Assembly: GCA_021648685.1 (NCBI GenBank)
Contig: JAKISI010000028.1
Span: forward strand, 1-43,373
Origin: Candidatus Polarisedimenticolaceae bacterium
Lineage (GTDB): Bacteria; Pseudomonadota; Gammaproteobacteria; Chromatiales; Chromatiaceae
Direction: 5' to 3'
Length of the DNA stretch: 43,373 nucleotides
Shown here piece by piece: positions 41,589-43,373 of this stretch. The first letter of the stretch is position 1. The number at the start of each line of letters is the position of its first letter. The notes under the pieces were generated by a model. It searched no databases. It was given only the letters and a program-made list of their open reading frames with translations, and had not been told where the DNA came from. The position numbers and the translations under genes were made by a program.

Positions 41589-42608
41589 ATGGCGGACTCC
41601 GTTACAGAATTTTTAAAGCCGCGTCTGGTCAATGTCCAGGCGATAAACGAGCGGCATGCAAAGGTCTCGCTCGAACCTTTAGAGCGTGGCTTTGGCCATA
41701 CCCTGGGTAATGCGTTGCGTCGAATTCTTCTCTCCTCAATGCCCGGTAGCGCAGTTGCCGAAGTTGAGATAGAAGGAGTTCTTCATGAGTACACCACTAT
41801 TGAAGGCGTGCAGGAAGATGTGCTCGATATATTGCTGAACTTGAAAGAGTTGGCAATTACCATGCATGCCAAGGATGAGGCGGTACTGACACTTAAAAAG
41901 AAAGGGCCAGGCCCTGTCTTGGCAAGTGACATTGCACTGGATCATGATGTTGAAATTGCCAACCCAGATCATGTTATCGCCAACCTCACCAAAGAGGGCG
42001 AGCTGAACATGACGTTGTATGTGATTCGCGGTCGAGGTTATCAGCCTGCTGCCACGCGTCAAAGCCTCTCTGGTGATGAGCGTCCTATTGGCAGGCTGCA
42101 GCTTGATGCTTCGTTTAGTCCGGTAAAACGTCTGGCCTATTCAGTTGAAGCCACGCGTGTTGCGCAGAGAACGGATCTGGATCGGCTCGTCATTGACATG
42201 GAAACCAATGGTACGATTGATCCGGAAGAGTCTATTCGGCGAGCCGCAACAATACTGCAAGATCAGCTTTCTGCATTCGTCCTGCTGGATGAAACAACAG
42301 TCAGTGAAGCAGATGCGCCGGTTGCAGAGGCGCAGATTGACCCGATACTGTTACGCCCCGTTGATGATCTTGAGCTTACCGTACGCTCAGCCAACTGCCT
42401 TAAGGCAGAGAGTATATTCTTAATCGGAGATCTTATTCAGCGTACCGAGGTTGAGCTATTGAAGACGCCTAATCTGGGTAAAAAATCACTGACTGAGATC
42501 AAAGACGTGCTTGCGACACGCGGCCTCTCATTAGGCATGCGCCTGGAAAACTGGCCGCCAGAGAGAAGTGCAGGTGAGACGAATGTCTTGTCTTCAGCCA
42601 TGCTCTAA
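41589..42608 (+). CDS. rpoA: RNA polymerase subunit alpha
   Basis: Initiates assembly of RNA polymerase through its N-terminal domain and binds UP elements and activators through its C-terminal domain. The ATG at 41589, with AGAGGA seven bases upstream, gives 339 residues. The N-terminal [26 protein letters not shown] motif and the C-terminal helix-hairpin-helix segment ([25 protein letters not shown]) are conserved. An upstream in-frame codon at 41544 overlaps rpsD and is rejected. Confidence 0.98.
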   Translation: MADSVTEFLKPRLVNVQAINERHAKVSLEPLERGFGHTLGNALRRILLSSMPGSAVAEVEIEGVLHEYTTIEGVQEDVLDILLNLKELAITMHAKDEAVLTLKKKGPGPVLASDIALDHDVEIANPDHVIANLTKEGELNMTLYVIRGRGYQPAATRQSLSGDERPIGRLQLDASFSPVKRLAYSVEATRVAQRTDLDRLVIDMETNGTIDPEESIRRAATILQDQLSAFVLLDETTVSEADAPVAEAQIDPILLRPVDDLELTVRSANCLKAESIFLIGDLIQRTEVELLKTPNLGKKSLTEIKDVLATRGLSLGMRLENWPPERSAGETNVLSSAML

Positions 42609-42649
42609 CACATCTACTTTTAACTATTTTACCGTAGGAAGTTGACCTA

Positions 42650-43039
42650 ATGCGTCATCGTAAATCAGGACGGCAGCTGAACCGTAATAGCAGTCATCGT
42701 AAAGCGATGTTTCGAAACATGACATGCTCGCTTTTGCAGCATGAGCTGATCAAGACAACATTGCCAAAAGCGAAAGAGCTTCGCCGTGTCGCAGAGCCCA
42801 TTATCACGCTTGCCAAGATTGACAGCGTGGCAAAGCGTCGCTTGGCCTTTTCACGGCTACGTGATGCGGAGGTGGTTGGCAAGCTGTTTTCTGAGATCGC
42901 CCCGCGCTTTGCCGATCGCCCCGGAGGCTATATCCGCATTCTTAAATGTGGCTACCGCGCCGGAGATAAGGCACCAATGGCTTATGTGGAGCTGGTTGAC
43001 CGACCAGAGGTTGAAGAGAGTGAAGCTGTAGAGGCGTAA
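42650..43039 (+). CDS. rplQ: Ribosomal protein bL17
   Basis: A large-subunit protein near the tunnel exit, 129 residues with [20 protein letters not shown] and an acidic C-terminal tail. It is the last gene of the long ribosomal block and is followed directly by a strong terminator. Confidence 0.98.
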   Translation: MRHRKSGRQLNRNSSHRKAMFRNMTCSLLQHELIKTTLPKAKELRRVAEPIITLAKIDSVAKRRLAFSRLRDAEVVGKLFSEIAPRFADRPGGYIRILKCGYRAGDKAPMAYVELVDRPEVEESEAVEA

Positions 43040-43042
43040 TTT

Positions 43043-43099
43043 TCTTTTACAGGCATAAAAAAACCGGACAAAGTCCGGTTTTTTTATGCCTGTAAAAGA
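43043..43099 (+). terminator. Strong bidirectional terminator after rplQ
   Basis: The arms at 43043-43069 and 43073-43099 are perfectly complementary over 27 bp around a three-base AAA loop. The core ACCGGAC/GTCCGGT is flanked by seven A on one side and seven T on the other, so it can end transcription from both directions. Confidence 0.92.
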
Positions 43100-43140
43100 T
43101 CTAATCTCTTTTCTTTCTGCTGTTTTTATTAAAAAGGTAT

Positions 43141-43373
43141 TTAGTGTCTGAATGGAAAGACGCAAACATGATTAAAAACAGCATGTTATACTAGAACCAT
43201 GGTGTTGAAGAGTGAATGAGCAGCAAGCAGCAGTATTTGCTCTATATTCGATAAGTCATTGTTTTTAAAGCATAGTCCCAACAGTCGCCGACCTGAGGGT
43301 AATACTCGGATGCGTAAAATACGACAAAACCTACAAATCTTCACCCGGTGAAATCTCCATGCGCAAAATAATT
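43141..43373 (+). mobile_element. ISNCY-type insertion sequence, copy 2 (left end only, runs off the window)
   Basis: From TTAGTGTCTGAATGG at 43141 the sequence is about 95 percent identical by eye to the reverse complement of 1041-1258. It contains the noncoding leader of the element and the first codons of the transposase. The element starts about 40 bases after the rplQ terminator. The rest lies outside the window, so whether this copy is intact is unknown. Confidence 0.8.
43359..43373 (+). CDS. ISNCY-family transposase, first five codons (partial)
   Basis: The ATG at 43359 opens MRKII, identical to the start of the transposase remnant read leftward from 1040. The conserved leader upstream supports the start. 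Only 15 bases are inside the window. Confidence 0.6.

Overview
The window is a chromosomal segment from a gammaproteobacterium. It holds the translation and transcription core of the genome plus a small housekeeping cluster. The order moeB-prmC-prfA-hemA, then divergently a TPR lipoprotein-ispE-tRNA-Gln-prs-rplY-pth, resembles Pseudomonas and Chromatiales-type genomes. The tRNA-tufB-secE-nusG and str/S10/spc/alpha order is the standard proteobacterial one. Protein motifs (RpoB rifampicin cluster, EF-Tu, GluTR, RF1) look gammaproteobacterial, and the two IS families at the edges are common in environmental and symbiotic, often sulfur-oxidising, gammaproteobacteria. I cannot name a genus from the sequence alone.

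Layout. Bases 1-1260 are IS debris: an ISNCY-type element on the minus strand, broken by an ISAzo13-type fragment. Bases 1340-5279 are a tightly packed minus-strand operon, hemA-prfA-prmC-moeB. A 360-base divergent spacer (5280-5640) carries a MITE-like imperfect palindrome. Bases 5644-8278 encode a TPR lipoprotein and ispE; lolB, often found between them, is absent. tRNA-Gln, prs, rplY and pth follow to 10844. From 11000 there is a tRNA-Tyr/Gly/Thr-tufB unit, then tRNA-Trp-secE-nusG, rplKAJL-rpoBC, rpsL-rpsG-fusA-tufA, and the S10, spc and alpha ribosomal clusters run almost without gaps to rplQ (43039). A 27-bp-stem terminator closes the run. At 43141 a second copy of the ISNCY-type element begins, in opposite orientation to the first.

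How it works together. The + strand block encodes most large-scale translation machinery: 30 or so ribosomal proteins, EF-G, two nearly identical EF-Tu copies and four tRNAs. It also encodes the RNA polymerase core subunits, NusG, and the SecE/SecY translocon subunits. The minus-strand operon adds RF1 and its glutamine methyltransferase PrmC beside the first enzyme of tetrapyrrole synthesis. Control elements visible in the sequence include four good sigma70-type promoters (before tRNA-Gln, tRNA-Tyr, the str operon and rpsM), an L10 leader before rplJ, and several hairpins.

I found no previously undescribed biological system such as a defence, secretion or biosynthetic island. The points most worth a second look are the inverted IS copies bounding the ribosomal block, the nested IS remnant, the MITE-like palindrome between hemA and the TPR gene, the missing lolB and ychF neighbours, mutually exclusive hairpins in the str leader, and two unusual tryptophans in a conserved part of Prs.
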